Of a DNA stretch of 64,000 nt, positions 1 to 9,017 are shown in pieces (positions within the stretch are counted from its first letter, which is position 1; each line of letters opens with the position of its first letter). Position numbers and translations under genes: made by a program. The notes below the pieces were generated by a model. That model saw nothing but the letters and a program-made list of their open reading frames with translations. It was not told the origin of the DNA and made no database searches. Source of the DNA: Compostibacter hankyongensis (lineage in GTDB: Bacteria > Bacteroidota > Bacteroidia > Chitinophagales > Chitinophagaceae); contig NZ_BAABFN010000001.1 in assembly GCF_039541075.1 (NCBI RefSeq), forward strand, positions 806,001 through 870,000, given 5' to 3'.

Positions 1-95
1 CTGAACATGTGGTTCACCGCATTACTGCCTCCACCGCCAATGCCGATGACCTTGATGATGGAGGACTTTTCCTTCGGGAGATCAAAATGTATCAT
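1..95 (-). CDS. ftsZ: Cell division GTPase FtsZ, N-terminal fragment (cut by window edge)
   Basis: Reading leftward from the ATG at 95 gives a peptide beginning MIHFDLPKEKSSIIKVIGIG, followed by the glycine-rich nucleotide-binding segment GGGGSNAVNHM typical of FtsZ. About 31 residues are present and the rest lies beyond position 1. FtsZ is the tubulin-like GTPase that forms the division ring. It sits 44 bases downstream of ftsA as the last visible gene of the division cluster, its usual place. The assignment rests on the short N-terminal signature plus gene order, and both agree. Confidence 0.93.
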   Translation of the reverse strand, partial: MIHFDLPKEKSSIIKVIGIGGGGSNAVNHMF

Positions 96-139
96 GACTG
101 AATGTCTTTTTTGTTAAAAATGGGTTAGCTGATCATGAA

Positions 140-1525
140 TCAGTTCAACTGGGTGTCCCCGTCGTCAAACATATTGATAAGACCGCTCTTCATACGATCC
201 AGAAATTCCTTCAGTTTTTTCCTGCTGTCTACGTTTATGCTTTTTTCAGGCTTTTGCTTTTTCCGTTTTTCCGTTTTTTCCTGCCGGTAGTCGTCATCCG
301 GAGTATACATGTTTCGATCCGCTGTCGCCATTTCTACGGCTTCTGCAGGATGCTCGATATTTTCGTAATCGTTATATCCTTTCAGTATGAGCCCTATACA
401 GGTGGCATACATGGGCTTCATCAGCTCCTCCAGGTGGCCGCCGGCGAGATGCTCGTTCGGATAGCCGATACGGGCGTTGATGCCGGTGACGTATTCGGTC
501 AGCTGCATCAGGTGCTTCAGCTGCGAGCCGCCGCCGGTCAGAATAATGCCGCCATTCAGCAATTTGTTGTCCAGCCCTACCTGCTTCAAATGGTATACCA
601 CAAAATCGAGGATCTCCTGCATGCGGGCCTGGATGATGTGCGCGAGGTTCTTAACCGATATTTCTTTCGGGTGCTGGCCGCGCAGACCGGGTATGGTGAT
701 GAAGGCGTTGGTGATGGCTTCGTCGGCCAGGGCGGATCCGAACTGAACCTTCATCTGCTCAGCCTGCGTTTTCAGTACGCCCAGCCCGTTTTTGATGTCG
801 TTGGTGATGTTTTCCCCGCCGTAGGGAATTACGGCGGTATGTTTGAGGATGCCCTCATAGAATACGGCCAGGTCGGTGGTGCCGCCGCCGATGTCCACGA
901 TGGCTACCCCGGCTTCGAGATCCTGATCGCACATTACCGCGGCGGCGGAAGCCAATGGCTGTAATACCAGGTCCTTGGTCACCAGTCCCGCTTTTTCCAC
1001 GCTGCGGTTGATGTTGCGGATGGCGTTCTTATCGCCGGTGATGATGTGGAAATTGGCGCCTACTTTTACTCCTGCCATGCCGATAGGGTCGGCGATGTTG
1101 GGGATGCTGTCTACGGTATATTCCTGCGGGATCACATCGATGATCTGGTCGCCTGCGGGGATATAGGTTTTGTACTGGTCGTTGATCAGCTGGTCGATCT
1201 CCTTCTGGGATATCTCGGTTTCCGTATCGTTGCGGACGATGTCGCCGCGGGTTTGAAGGCTTTTGATATGATGCCCGGCAATACCTACGTATACTTCTTC
1301 CACCACGAGGTTGGGATTGGAGGCATAGCAGTTTTCCAGGGCGGAGTGGATGGCTTTGATGGTCTGATCGATATTCAGCACCATGCCGTGCTGTACCCCA
1401 TAAGAGTTGGCGCGGCCGAACCCGAGGATCTCCAGTTTCCCGAATTCGTTCTTGCGTCCGGCTATGGCCGCGATCTTTGTAGTGCCGATATCGAGGCCTA
1501 CGATGATGGGTGCTTCTTTGCTCAT
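140..1525 (-). CDS. ftsA: Cell division protein FtsA
   Basis: Actin-like ATPase that tethers FtsZ to the membrane and recruits later division proteins. The N-terminus carries the phosphate-1 motif GLDIGTTKIAAIAG. A second ATP-binding stretch, VAIVDIGGGTTDLAVF, lies near residue 205, and an adenosine motif, GGIILTGGGSQL, near residue 325. The tail (EKTEKRKKQKPEK and onward) is charged and ends in a likely amphipathic membrane-binding helix. I take the start MSKEAPIIV at 1525 (461 residues). An in-frame ATG at 1549 would add MTQLNKHT and lie 6 bases after ftsQ. The gene is between ftsQ and ftsZ and is presumably co-transcribed with them. Confidence 0.95.
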   Translation of the reverse strand: MSKEAPIIVGLDIGTTKIAAIAGRKNEFGKLEILGFGRANSYGVQHGMVLNIDQTIKAIHSALENCYASNPNLVVEEVYVGIAGHHIKSLQTRGDIVRNDTETEISQKEIDQLINDQYKTYIPAGDQIIDVIPQEYTVDSIPNIADPIGMAGVKVGANFHIITGDKNAIRNINRSVEKAGLVTKDLVLQPLASAAAVMCDQDLEAGVAIVDIGGGTTDLAVFYEGILKHTAVIPYGGENITNDIKNGLGVLKTQAEQMKVQFGSALADEAITNAFITIPGLRGQHPKEISVKNLAHIIQARMQEILDFVVYHLKQVGLDNKLLNGGIILTGGGSQLKHLMQLTEYVTGINARIGYPNEHLAGGHLEELMKPMYATCIGLILKGYNDYENIEHPAEAVEMATADRNMYTPDDDYRQEKTEKRKKQKPEKSINVDSRKKLKEFLDRMKSGLINMFDDGDTQLN

Positions 1526-1555
1526 GGTATGTTTGTTTAGTTGTGTCATTGGTGT

Positions 1556-2572
1556 TTAATTCCGTTCCGGTCCTTTATAGACGGCCTTGGGTCTTCTTGT
1601 CTGCGTTTTTTCCGAAGAGCGCTTTACGCTGCGGCTTTCCCGTTTTTCAGAAACCGTATTTTTCAGCACCGGGGCTTTTTCAGCCGGCTTTATCCTTCGC
1701 TGCGGCGCTTCCTCCGCGCTGTCTCTTTCCCCTTTGGGCAGGCTGTTGCGGAGATCGGCATCTGCCGGCACGGGCACCGGCGATGTGGAGCCTTTGAGGG
1801 AGCCTACTACCTCGTCCTCATACCGGATGTCCAGCGTATCGTAAGACCTCCACCCCAATGTTCCCAGTCCTTTTTTGTAAAAGAGCATCAGCTTGGTGAA
1901 TTTTTCGGGAATACGGTCACCGGAGCCGAAGAGGATAAGCTGGTTCCCTATTTTGGGGATAAGCTCAAATTCACCGGAGGCGTTTACGTTGATCTGCTCT
2001 ACCTGCGCCATCCAGAAAGAGTCGCTGCTGAGGAAGCGGCTCAGGGCGGTGGCCCGGGCAAAGAGCAGGCTGTCTGCACGGGTCTTTATACTGTCGGAAG
2101 GGTAGTTGGTAAATACCGGTACCCTTGCGGTAAACCTGGATACCACGGGTACGGAGCCGCCCTCCCGGTCGATATAAAAACTGCTGCCGCTCCGGGTAAA
2201 TACCCGGGCCAGGGGTTGTTTCTGGGTAATACGGATATGCAGCTGGCCGTCATTGTCCGTATAGAGCTCAGCGGCATTGACCCAGGGATTGGCGGTTACC
2301 GTACGCTCCAGCCGGCGCATGTCCACATCATCCAGGTCCTTTCCGACGGGGTTCAGGTTCTTATCCTGAAGAATGAGGTTGCGGATACCGGATTTCTCGA
2401 CGAATACGGGCACGCCGTCGTTATTGACGATATCGATCAGCAGGCCCCTGCATTGCTGCTGGTGCCGGATACGCATGGCGGCTACTACACCCACTCCCAG
2501 GCCTGCGGCCAGCAGCACCCAGAGCAGGCGGGAGAAGAAGGTTCCGATATGTTTCTTTTTCAAGGCAGCCAT
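1556..2572 (-). CDS. ftsQ: Cell division protein FtsQ (DivIB-like)
   Basis: Single-pass bitopic divisome protein. A short basic cytoplasmic head (MAALKKKHIG) is followed by a hydrophobic segment at about residues 13-33. A periplasmic POTRA/FtsQ-type region follows, including VFVEKSGIRNLILQ and ERTVTANPWVNAAELY. At 338 residues it is somewhat longer than many FtsQ proteins. The extra length is a C-terminal tail of roughly 65 residues rich in Lys, Arg, Glu and Ser, predicted to be disordered and strongly basic. It begins 5 bases after murC ends and precedes ftsA. Identification comes from topology, the POTRA-like sequence and cluster position. Confidence 0.88.
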   Translation of the reverse strand: MAALKKKHIGTFFSRLLWVLLAAGLGVGVVAAMRIRHQQQCRGLLIDIVNNDGVPVFVEKSGIRNLILQDKNLNPVGKDLDDVDMRRLERTVTANPWVNAAELYTDNDGQLHIRITQKQPLARVFTRSGSSFYIDREGGSVPVVSRFTARVPVFTNYPSDSIKTRADSLLFARATALSRFLSSDSFWMAQVEQINVNASGEFELIPKIGNQLILFGSGDRIPEKFTKLMLFYKKGLGTLGWRSYDTLDIRYEDEVVGSLKGSTSPVPVPADADLRNSLPKGERDSAEEAPQRRIKPAEKAPVLKNTVSEKRESRSVKRSSEKTQTRRPKAVYKGPERN

Positions 2573-2577
2573 GTCAC

Positions 2578-3936
2578 TCAGTTATCTAAAAAGTCTTTTA
2601 TCGGTTGTACCAGCTGGTCGATGTCGCCGGCGCCGGCCGTGATCAGCAGCTCCGGCCGCTGTTCCTGCAGCAGGTTCAGACAGCCGGCCTTGTCCATGAC
2701 CTTTGCACGGTCTCCTTTTATCTTTTCTGCGATCAGCTCGCTTTGTATGCCGGGTATGGGAAGCTCACGCGCCGGATAGATGGGCAGCAAGATCACCTCG
2801 TCGGCCAGCGAGAGGCTTTCTGCAAATCCGTCTGCCAGATCGCGGGTGCGTGTATACAGATGCGGCTGGAAGACAACGGTGCATTGTTTATCCGGGAACA
2901 GGCTGCGCGCGCTTTGTATCAGCGCCCGCAGCTCTTCCGGGTGATGGGCATAGTCGTCGATATAAACGGTATGGACGTTCCGTACAATGTATTCGAAACG
3001 TCTTTTTACGCCTTTAAAGGCCGCTACGGCCGCTCGTATCTGCTCATTCCCGATGCCGAGATGGTGAGCCACGGCCACGGCAGCCACGGTATTCTCCACA
3101 TTGTGCATGCCGCCGATGTTCAGCTGCAGGTTGTCGATCATCCAGTCTTTCCGGCAGATGCTGAAGATATATCCCCCGTTATCCAGGCGTATGTTTTCGG
3201 CATAGATATCGGCCGCATTGTTTTCCAGGCTGTAGCTGATGCGCTTTGCCCCCTTCAGCTCCCTGCTCCGGGCCAGACCGTGCTTGTATACCAGCAGACC
3301 TTCGGATCCCAGCTGCGCGGTATACTGGATAAAGGCTTCTTCCAGCGCTTCGGGCGTGCCGTAGATATCGAGGTGATCGGGATCCATGGCGGTGAGCACG
3401 GCAATATCGGGATGCAGCTTCAGGAAGGAACGGTCGTACTCATCGGCTTCGATAACCGCAGTTTCACGCGCGTTGCTCCAGAAATTAGTGTGGTAATTGA
3501 CCGTGATGCCGCCCAGGAAGGCATTGCAGCCATAGCCGCTATGACGCAGGATGTGGGCGATAAAGGAAGAGATGGTTGTTTTACCGTGCGTGCCGGCCAC
3601 CGTGATGCTGAACAGGGTGCGGGTAATGGCTTCCAGCACATCGCTTCTTTTCCATACGGGGAAGCCCTGTTCGCGGTAATAAGCCAGCTCGCGATGGGAG
3701 GAGGGTACTGCGGGCGTATATACCACCAGGCCGGCGGCTTTGTCGGCCAGGGCGGGATCATCTTCATAATGTATGGCCATGCCGGCGGCTTCCAGCTGCC
3801 GGGTCAGCGGAGTGGGGGTACGGTCGTACCCGCTGACCTTCACGCCCCGTTCCCCGAAATAACGGGCCAGGGCGCTCATGCCGATGCCGCCGATACCGAT
3901 GAAATAAACGCTTTTTATGTTATCCAGCTCAATCAT
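2578..3936 (-). CDS. murC: UDP-N-acetylmuramate--L-alanine ligase MurC
   Basis: Cytoplasmic ATP-dependent ligase adding L-Ala to UDP-MurNAc, the first step of stem-peptide synthesis. It shows the N-terminal Rossmann signature YFIGIGGIGMSALAR, the Mur ligase P-loop VAGTHGKTTISSF near residue 115, and the C-terminal YIDDYAHHPEEL motif. I choose the ATG at 3936 (452 residues, MIELDNIKSVYFIG). The longer frame from 3984 would overlap murG by 29 bases and add 16 residues with no family counterpart, whereas the chosen start leaves a 19-base gap after murG. Order murG-murC-ftsQ is the usual one in this phylum. Confidence 0.96.
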   Translation of the reverse strand: MIELDNIKSVYFIGIGGIGMSALARYFGERGVKVSGYDRTPTPLTRQLEAAGMAIHYEDDPALADKAAGLVVYTPAVPSSHRELAYYREQGFPVWKRSDVLEAITRTLFSITVAGTHGKTTISSFIAHILRHSGYGCNAFLGGITVNYHTNFWSNARETAVIEADEYDRSFLKLHPDIAVLTAMDPDHLDIYGTPEALEEAFIQYTAQLGSEGLLVYKHGLARSRELKGAKRISYSLENNAADIYAENIRLDNGGYIFSICRKDWMIDNLQLNIGGMHNVENTVAAVAVAHHLGIGNEQIRAAVAAFKGVKRRFEYIVRNVHTVYIDDYAHHPEELRALIQSARSLFPDKQCTVVFQPHLYTRTRDLADGFAESLSLADEVILLPIYPARELPIPGIQSELIAEKIKGDRAKVMDKAGCLNLLQEQRPELLITAGAGDIDQLVQPIKDFLDN

Positions 3937-3955
3937 AAAATCAATACGTACTTGT

Positions 3956-5062
3956 TCAGAGCAACCTGAATATCTCCCTGGCAATCCGTTCGTCTGCGTT
4001 GGAGATACCCAGCGGAGTAATATTATCGATCAGTTGTTGCCGTTTGTTGTCGTGGCGGATCAGCTCGAGGGCGGTATGCACCAGCTGCTCGCCTGCCGCC
4101 TGGTCGGCCACCATCAGGGCGGCCTGCTTCCGTACCAACGCCATGGCGTTGCGCGTCTGGTGATCCTCTGCCGCATAGGGGTAGGGAACAAACACCACCG
4201 GCTTGCCCGCCACGCACAGCTCCGATATGGTGAGGGCGCCGGCTCTTGAGATCACCACATCTGCGGCGGCATAGGCATGTTCCATGTGCTCTACGAACTC
4301 CATCACCCTGACCTGCTGCTCATAAGGCTTTACGATCTCCCGCGCCCTTTCTATAAAAGGAGCGCCCGTCTGCCAGATCAGCTGCACATCCTGCTGGATG
4401 AAATGGATCAGGCCCTGCTCCAGCGCCAGGTTGATCGACCGGGCGCCCTGGCTGCCCCCCACGGCAAAGACCGTTTTTTTGCCGGGCGTCAATCCCCAGT
4501 GCCGGAGCGCTTCCTCCCGGGTCACGGTGGCACGGGAGATATTTTCGCGCACGGGATTGCCCGTATAGATGATCCGGTCTGCGGGAAAGAACTTCTGCAT
4601 GTCCTCATAGGCCACGCAGATGCTGCGGGCTTTTTTGCCCAGTATCTTGTTCGACTTCCCCGCCTCGGAATTTTGCTCCTGGATAACGGTGGGGATGCCT
4701 CTGCGCTGCGCCTTGTACAGCACCGGGAAGCTGGCGTATCCGCCCACGCCCACCACGGCATGCGGTTGGTACCGCTTAAGGATGCGTCCGGCCTGCTGTA
4801 TGCTGTCCATCAGCTTAAAAGGCAGCAGGAGGTTTTTCAGCAGGCTGCCCCGGTTCATCCCGGCAATTTTCAATCCCTCGATGGGATAGCCGGCCTGGGG
4901 TATCTTTTCCATCTCCATCTTGCCCAGGGCGCCGACAAAGAGGATATCCGTCTGGGCGTACAGGCGTTGCAGCGCGCGCGCGATGGCGATGGCCGGGAAG
5001 ATATGTCCTCCCGTTCCTCCCCCGGTCATGATGATCCGCTTTGCCGATGACGCCTGTTGCAT
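3956..5062 (-). CDS. murG: UDP-GlcNAc:undecaprenyl-PP-MurNAc-pentapeptide transferase MurG
   Basis: Membrane-associated GT28 glycosyltransferase that converts lipid I to lipid II on the cytoplasmic face. Visible signatures are the N-terminal glycine loop TGGGTGGHIFPAIAIARAL, the second-domain motif VFAVGGSQGARSIN around residue 195, and the UDP-GlcNAc site AADVVISRAGALTISELC near residue 270, followed by VPYPYAAEDHQTRNA. The 368-residue length is normal. It lies between ftsW and murC, with a 51-base gap after ftsW. Confidence 0.96.
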   Translation of the reverse strand: MQQASSAKRIIMTGGGTGGHIFPAIAIARALQRLYAQTDILFVGALGKMEMEKIPQAGYPIEGLKIAGMNRGSLLKNLLLPFKLMDSIQQAGRILKRYQPHAVVGVGGYASFPVLYKAQRRGIPTVIQEQNSEAGKSNKILGKKARSICVAYEDMQKFFPADRIIYTGNPVRENISRATVTREEALRHWGLTPGKKTVFAVGGSQGARSINLALEQGLIHFIQQDVQLIWQTGAPFIERAREIVKPYEQQVRVMEFVEHMEHAYAAADVVISRAGALTISELCVAGKPVVFVPYPYAAEDHQTRNAMALVRKQAALMVADQAAGEQLVHTALELIRHDNKRQQLIDNITPLGISNADERIAREIFRLL

Positions 5063-5113
5063 GGTATGGATGCTGTTTTTTTATAGCTATCGCGTTGCCG
5101 TTTTCTCACTTTT

Positions 5114-6325
5114 TCAGGCTACTGCTTCCGCAGGCGCCGGGGAAAAGGCATCGCTGGTATTTACTGTTGTTTTATCTGCTGTGATCTGCCGTCCCTCTGT
5201 TTCTTCCACATTACGGCTTACGCTCAGGATAATACCGATCGCCAGGCTGGTAAACCATATGGAGGTGCCGCCCATGCTGACCAGGGGCAGGGTTACGCCG
5301 GTTACCGGGAAAAGGTTGACGTTTACCGCCATGTTGGCAAAGGCCTGGATCACCAGGGTAAAGCTCAGCCCTACCGCCAGGAAAGCCCCGAAGGCGTAAG
5401 GACATCGCCTGAAGATGCGTATGCTGCGGAACAGGAAGATCATATAGAAAGCGATCATCAGAAAGCCGCCGGCCAGACCGTACTCTTCAATGATGATGGC
5501 ATAGATAAAATCCGAATAGGGGTGGGGCAGAAAGTTGCGCTGCTCGCTGTTGCCCGGTCCCCGGCCGAAGGTGCCGCCGTTGGCAACGGCGATCTTGGCC
5601 TGCTGTACCTGGTAGGGCGCGTCTGTCTTTTCAGTCTGTTTGAAATGAGCAATACGGTTTTTCCAGGTTTCGGCCCGCCCGCCGCCCACGCCGGTAGCCA
5701 GTACTATGGTCACTACCAGCGCGATGCCGAGTATGCCGATGCCGGCCATGGCCAGCAGGTATTTGATGTTGACCCGCCCGATAAAGCAAAGGAGCATGCA
5801 GCTGGCGCCCAGCAGCAGCGCGGTGGACATGTTTGCCGGCATGATCAGGCCGCAGATGATGCAGACGGGTACGATAATAGGGAGGAAGCCCTTTTTGAAA
5901 TCCTTGATGACGTTCTGCTTCCGGGAAAGCTGCCGGGAGATATACATGAACAGGGCCAGCTTGGCCATGTCGGAAGTCTGGAAGGTGAGGTTGATCACCG
6001 GCAGCTTGATCCATCGGTTGGCTTCGTTGATATTGGAACCGAAGAAAAGGGTATAGATCAGCAGGGGAATGGAGATCAGGAACAGCACCACCGCTATGCG
6101 GGAATATACCGTATAGTTAACGCGGTGCGAGAAGTAGATGATCAGTATTCCCAGGGCCAGCTCGGCAAACTGTTTAAAAAGATAATATTCCGTATGTCCT
6201 TTCTGCATCCGGTAAGCCAGGGTACCGGTGGAGCTGTATACGGCCAGTACGCTTACCAGCGAAAGGATCACCACGATCGCCCAGATCACTTTGTCGCCCT
6301 GTGTTTTTCCAAACAGTTTATTCAT
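5114..6325 (-). CDS. ftsW: SEDS-family peptidoglycan glycosyltransferase FtsW
   Basis: Polytopic SEDS protein, the septal peptidoglycan polymerase working with the FtsI-type transpeptidase. About ten hydrophobic segments can be traced. The family region GGTFGRGPGNSEQRNFLPHP is followed by YSDFIYAIIIEEYGL, and the late segment FPVTGVTLPLVSMGGTSIWF is the conserved SEDS C-terminal signature. The C-terminus (from about residue 375) is soluble and variable. It is 45 bases after murD and 51 before murG. FtsW is preferred over RodA because of its position in the division cluster. Confidence 0.93.
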   Translation of the reverse strand: MNKLFGKTQGDKVIWAIVVILSLVSVLAVYSSTGTLAYRMQKGHTEYYLFKQFAELALGILIIYFSHRVNYTVYSRIAVVLFLISIPLLIYTLFFGSNINEANRWIKLPVINLTFQTSDMAKLALFMYISRQLSRKQNVIKDFKKGFLPIIVPVCIICGLIMPANMSTALLLGASCMLLCFIGRVNIKYLLAMAGIGILGIALVVTIVLATGVGGGRAETWKNRIAHFKQTEKTDAPYQVQQAKIAVANGGTFGRGPGNSEQRNFLPHPYSDFIYAIIIEEYGLAGGFLMIAFYMIFLFRSIRIFRRCPYAFGAFLAVGLSFTLVIQAFANMAVNVNLFPVTGVTLPLVSMGGTSIWFTSLAIGIILSVSRNVEETEGRQITADKTTVNTSDAFSPAPAEAVA

Positions 6326-6370
6326 AACCTCTTGTTGCTGACCTGCAATAGCTGTTGCCGGTTATTATGG

Positions 6371-7723
6371 TTATAATGCGTGAACCTCCTGCTTGAACTG
6401 CCGTCCCCGGTCCTCGTAATTCTTAAACAGGTCGAAGCTCGAGCAGGCGGGTGACAGCAGCACCACATCTCCTTTCTGTGACAGGAAGAAGGAGGCATGC
6501 ACCGCATCGTGCATGCTTTCGGTATTGACGATCACCGGTACATGTTGGGCTAAGGCATCGTGGATAAGATGATTGTCCTTACCCAGGCATACGATGGCCT
6601 TTACCTTCTCCTTCACCAGGCCGGCAATGATGGAATAGTCGTTGCCTTTGTCGATCCCCCCCATGATGAGGACCACCGGCTGGTGCATGCTTTCCAGCGC
6701 AAACCATACCGAGTTGATGTTGGTGGCCTTGCTGTCGTTGATAAAGTCTATTCCGCGTACCGAGGCCACATACTCCAGACGGTGCTCCAGGCTCCTGAAG
6801 GAGGTGAGGCTTGCGCGGATATGTTCGTTCCGGATGTCCATCGTGCGTGCTGCGATACCTGCTGCCATCGAGTTGTAAAGATTATGTCGTCCTTGTAATG
6901 CCAGGTCGTATATCGATACAACGAGGTCTTCTTCCTCTCCGACGCGGAGGTTCAGCTCTTTATTGGCGATAAATCCGCCTTCTTTTAGTGGTTCCATGGT
7001 CGTAAACGGTAAAATTTTAGATTGAACAGGTAAGTTTTTCAAATATTGGTTGATCCCCGGATCGTCCAGGCAGTAAATAAAATAGTCCTCCGGACCCTGG
7101 TTTTCCACGATGCGGAGCTTGGCGGCCGCATACTGCTCCATTTTATGATCATAGCGGTCGAGGTGGTCCGGGGTAATGTTGAGCAGCACTGCTACCTCGG
7201 GCCGGAACTGCTGTATGTCGTCCAGCTGGAAGCTGCTGATCTCCACGATATAGTAATCTGCCGGCGCCAGGGCCACCTGCCGGGCAAAGCTGTTCCCGAT
7301 GTTGCCGACACAGGCGGCGTTCAGACCGGCCTTCTTAAAAATATCATAGGTAAGGGCGGTGGTGGTGGTCTTGCCGTTGCTGCCGGTGATGGCAATGATC
7401 TTTTTCCCTTTGGCGAACCGGTAGGCCAGCTCTATCTCCGAGATCACCGGTATGCCGGCCTCGCGGATCTTTTTCATGATGGACGCCTTCTCGGGGATAC
7501 CCGGGCTTTTGACCACCTCATCCGCTTTCAGCACCAGGGCCTCGGTATGCCCGCCCTGTTCGTAGCGGATATTGTTCTCTTCCAGCTCCCGGACAAAGGC
7601 AGCGGCGATCGGGCCGCCGTCGGACACAAAAACGTCATACTCCTGCTGCTGTGCCAGCAGGGCCGCCCCGGCGCCGCTTTCTCCGGCGCCCAGGATGACG
7701 ATATGTTTTTTGTGTTTGTCCAT
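6371..7723 (-). CDS. murD: UDP-N-acetylmuramoyl-L-alanine--D-glutamate ligase MurD
   Basis: Cytoplasmic Mur ligase that adds D-Glu to UDP-MurNAc-L-Ala. It has the N-terminal Rossmann motif IVILGAGESGAGAALLAQ, the P-loop ITGSNGKTTTTALTYDIF near residue 112, LLNITPDHLDRYDHKMEQY, FINDSKATNINSVWFALES and GGIDKGNDY, all typical of MurD. The 450-residue length is normal. It starts 6 bases after mraY ends, consistent with translational coupling. Confidence 0.96.
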   Translation of the reverse strand: MDKHKKHIVILGAGESGAGAALLAQQQEYDVFVSDGGPIAAAFVRELEENNIRYEQGGHTEALVLKADEVVKSPGIPEKASIMKKIREAGIPVISEIELAYRFAKGKKIIAITGSNGKTTTTALTYDIFKKAGLNAACVGNIGNSFARQVALAPADYYIVEISSFQLDDIQQFRPEVAVLLNITPDHLDRYDHKMEQYAAAKLRIVENQGPEDYFIYCLDDPGINQYLKNLPVQSKILPFTTMEPLKEGGFIANKELNLRVGEEEDLVVSIYDLALQGRHNLYNSMAAGIAARTMDIRNEHIRASLTSFRSLEHRLEYVASVRGIDFINDSKATNINSVWFALESMHQPVVLIMGGIDKGNDYSIIAGLVKEKVKAIVCLGKDNHLIHDALAQHVPVIVNTESMHDAVHASFFLSQKGDVVLLSPACSSFDLFKNYEDRGRQFKQEVHAL

Positions 7724-7729
7724 GACGTA

Positions 7730-9001
7730 TTACCGCATTTTCAGCGTGGCTATGGCGAATACCGAGCAGATGATGGCAACGATCCAGAAGCGCACCGCTA
7801 TTTTACTTTCGTGATAGCCCAGTTTCTGATAATGATGATGGAGGGGCGACATTCTGAATATCCGCCGGCCTTCTCCGTATTTTCTTTTTGTGTATTTGAA
7901 ATAAGAGACCTGCATCATCACCGACAGGCTTTCTATCAGGAACACACCGCAGAAGATAGGGATCAGCAGCTCTTTCCGGACGATGATGGCCAGGGAGGCG
8001 ATAATGCCGCCGAGGGCGAGGCTTCCCGTATCCCCCATGAACACCTGCGCAGGGTAAGCATTGTACCAGAGGAAGCCGATGCAGGCGCCTACGAATGCGC
8101 CGATGAATATGGTGACTTCCCCGAGGTTGGGGATGTGCATGATGTTGAGGTATTCGGCAAACTTGATGTTGCCGGATACATAGGCAAAGATGCCGAGGCA
8201 CACGCCTATTACGGCCGACACACCGGTGGCCAGCCCGTCCAGTCCGTCAGTGATGTTGGCGCCGTTGGATACGGCGGTAATGATAAAGATGACGACGGCA
8301 ATATACAGCAGCCAGGTGTACCGCTTGGCATGGTCGCCCATCCAGGAGATCAGCCGGGCATAGTTGAACTCATGGCTTTTTACAAAGGGAATGGTGGTGA
8401 TGGGGGTTTTTACATTTACAAAACGATGCTGGATGCCCTCTATATCGCTGGTGGCGTTTGTGGCATTGCCGGAATTTACCATGGTTTCATAGGCCGGCAG
8501 CTTCTCGCTGCCTACCAGCTCCCGCTGGACCACCACTTCCGGACTGAAATACAGCGTACAGCCGACGATCAGTCCCAGTCCGACCTGGCCCATGATCTTG
8601 AACTTACCGGCCAGCCCCGCCTTGTTTTTCCGGAAGACCTTAATATAGTCGTCCAGGAAACCGATCAGGCCGAGCCATACCGTACAGATGATCATGAGGA
8701 TGATATAGATGTTCAGCACCCGGGTAAACAGCAGGGTAGGGATCAGTATGGCGGCCAGGATGATCAATCCTCCCATGGTGGGCGTACCTTTTTTGGCCTG
8801 CTCTCCTTCCAGACCCAGGTCCCGTATGGTTTCCCCGATCTGCTTCCGTTCCAGGAACCTCACGATCCGCTTGCCCAGCAGCATGGAGATCACCAGCGAC
8901 AGGATAACGGACATGGACACACGAAAGGTGATGTACTGGAAGATGCCCGTACCGCTGAGGTTGAACTCCGTTTTCAGATAATTAAACAAATAATACAACA
9001 T
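7730..9001 (-). CDS. mraY: Phospho-N-acetylmuramoyl-pentapeptide transferase MraY
   Basis: Integral membrane enzyme that makes lipid I from UDP-MurNAc-pentapeptide and undecaprenyl phosphate. Hallmarks are KKGTPTMGGLIILAAI, the acidic pair in LIGFLDDYIKVFRKNKAGL, the catalytic segment NGANITDGLDGLATG and the C-terminal HHHYQKLGYHESKI. At 423 residues it exceeds the E. coli enzyme by about 60, mainly through an insert of roughly residues 165-225, a pattern I associate with Bacteroidota MraY. The start at 9001 (MLYYLFNYLKTEF) is preferred because the upstream ATG at 9037 would overlap murE. Confidence 0.96.
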   Translation of the reverse strand: MLYYLFNYLKTEFNLSGTGIFQYITFRVSMSVILSLVISMLLGKRIVRFLERKQIGETIRDLGLEGEQAKKGTPTMGGLIILAAILIPTLLFTRVLNIYIILMIICTVWLGLIGFLDDYIKVFRKNKAGLAGKFKIMGQVGLGLIVGCTLYFSPEVVVQRELVGSEKLPAYETMVNSGNATNATSDIEGIQHRFVNVKTPITTIPFVKSHEFNYARLISWMGDHAKRYTWLLYIAVVIFIITAVSNGANITDGLDGLATGVSAVIGVCLGIFAYVSGNIKFAEYLNIMHIPNLGEVTIFIGAFVGACIGFLWYNAYPAQVFMGDTGSLALGGIIASLAIIVRKELLIPIFCGVFLIESLSVMMQVSYFKYTKRKYGEGRRIFRMSPLHHHYQKLGYHESKIAVRFWIVAIICSVFAIATLKMR

Positions 9002-9017
9002 GCTGCTATGGCGGCAT

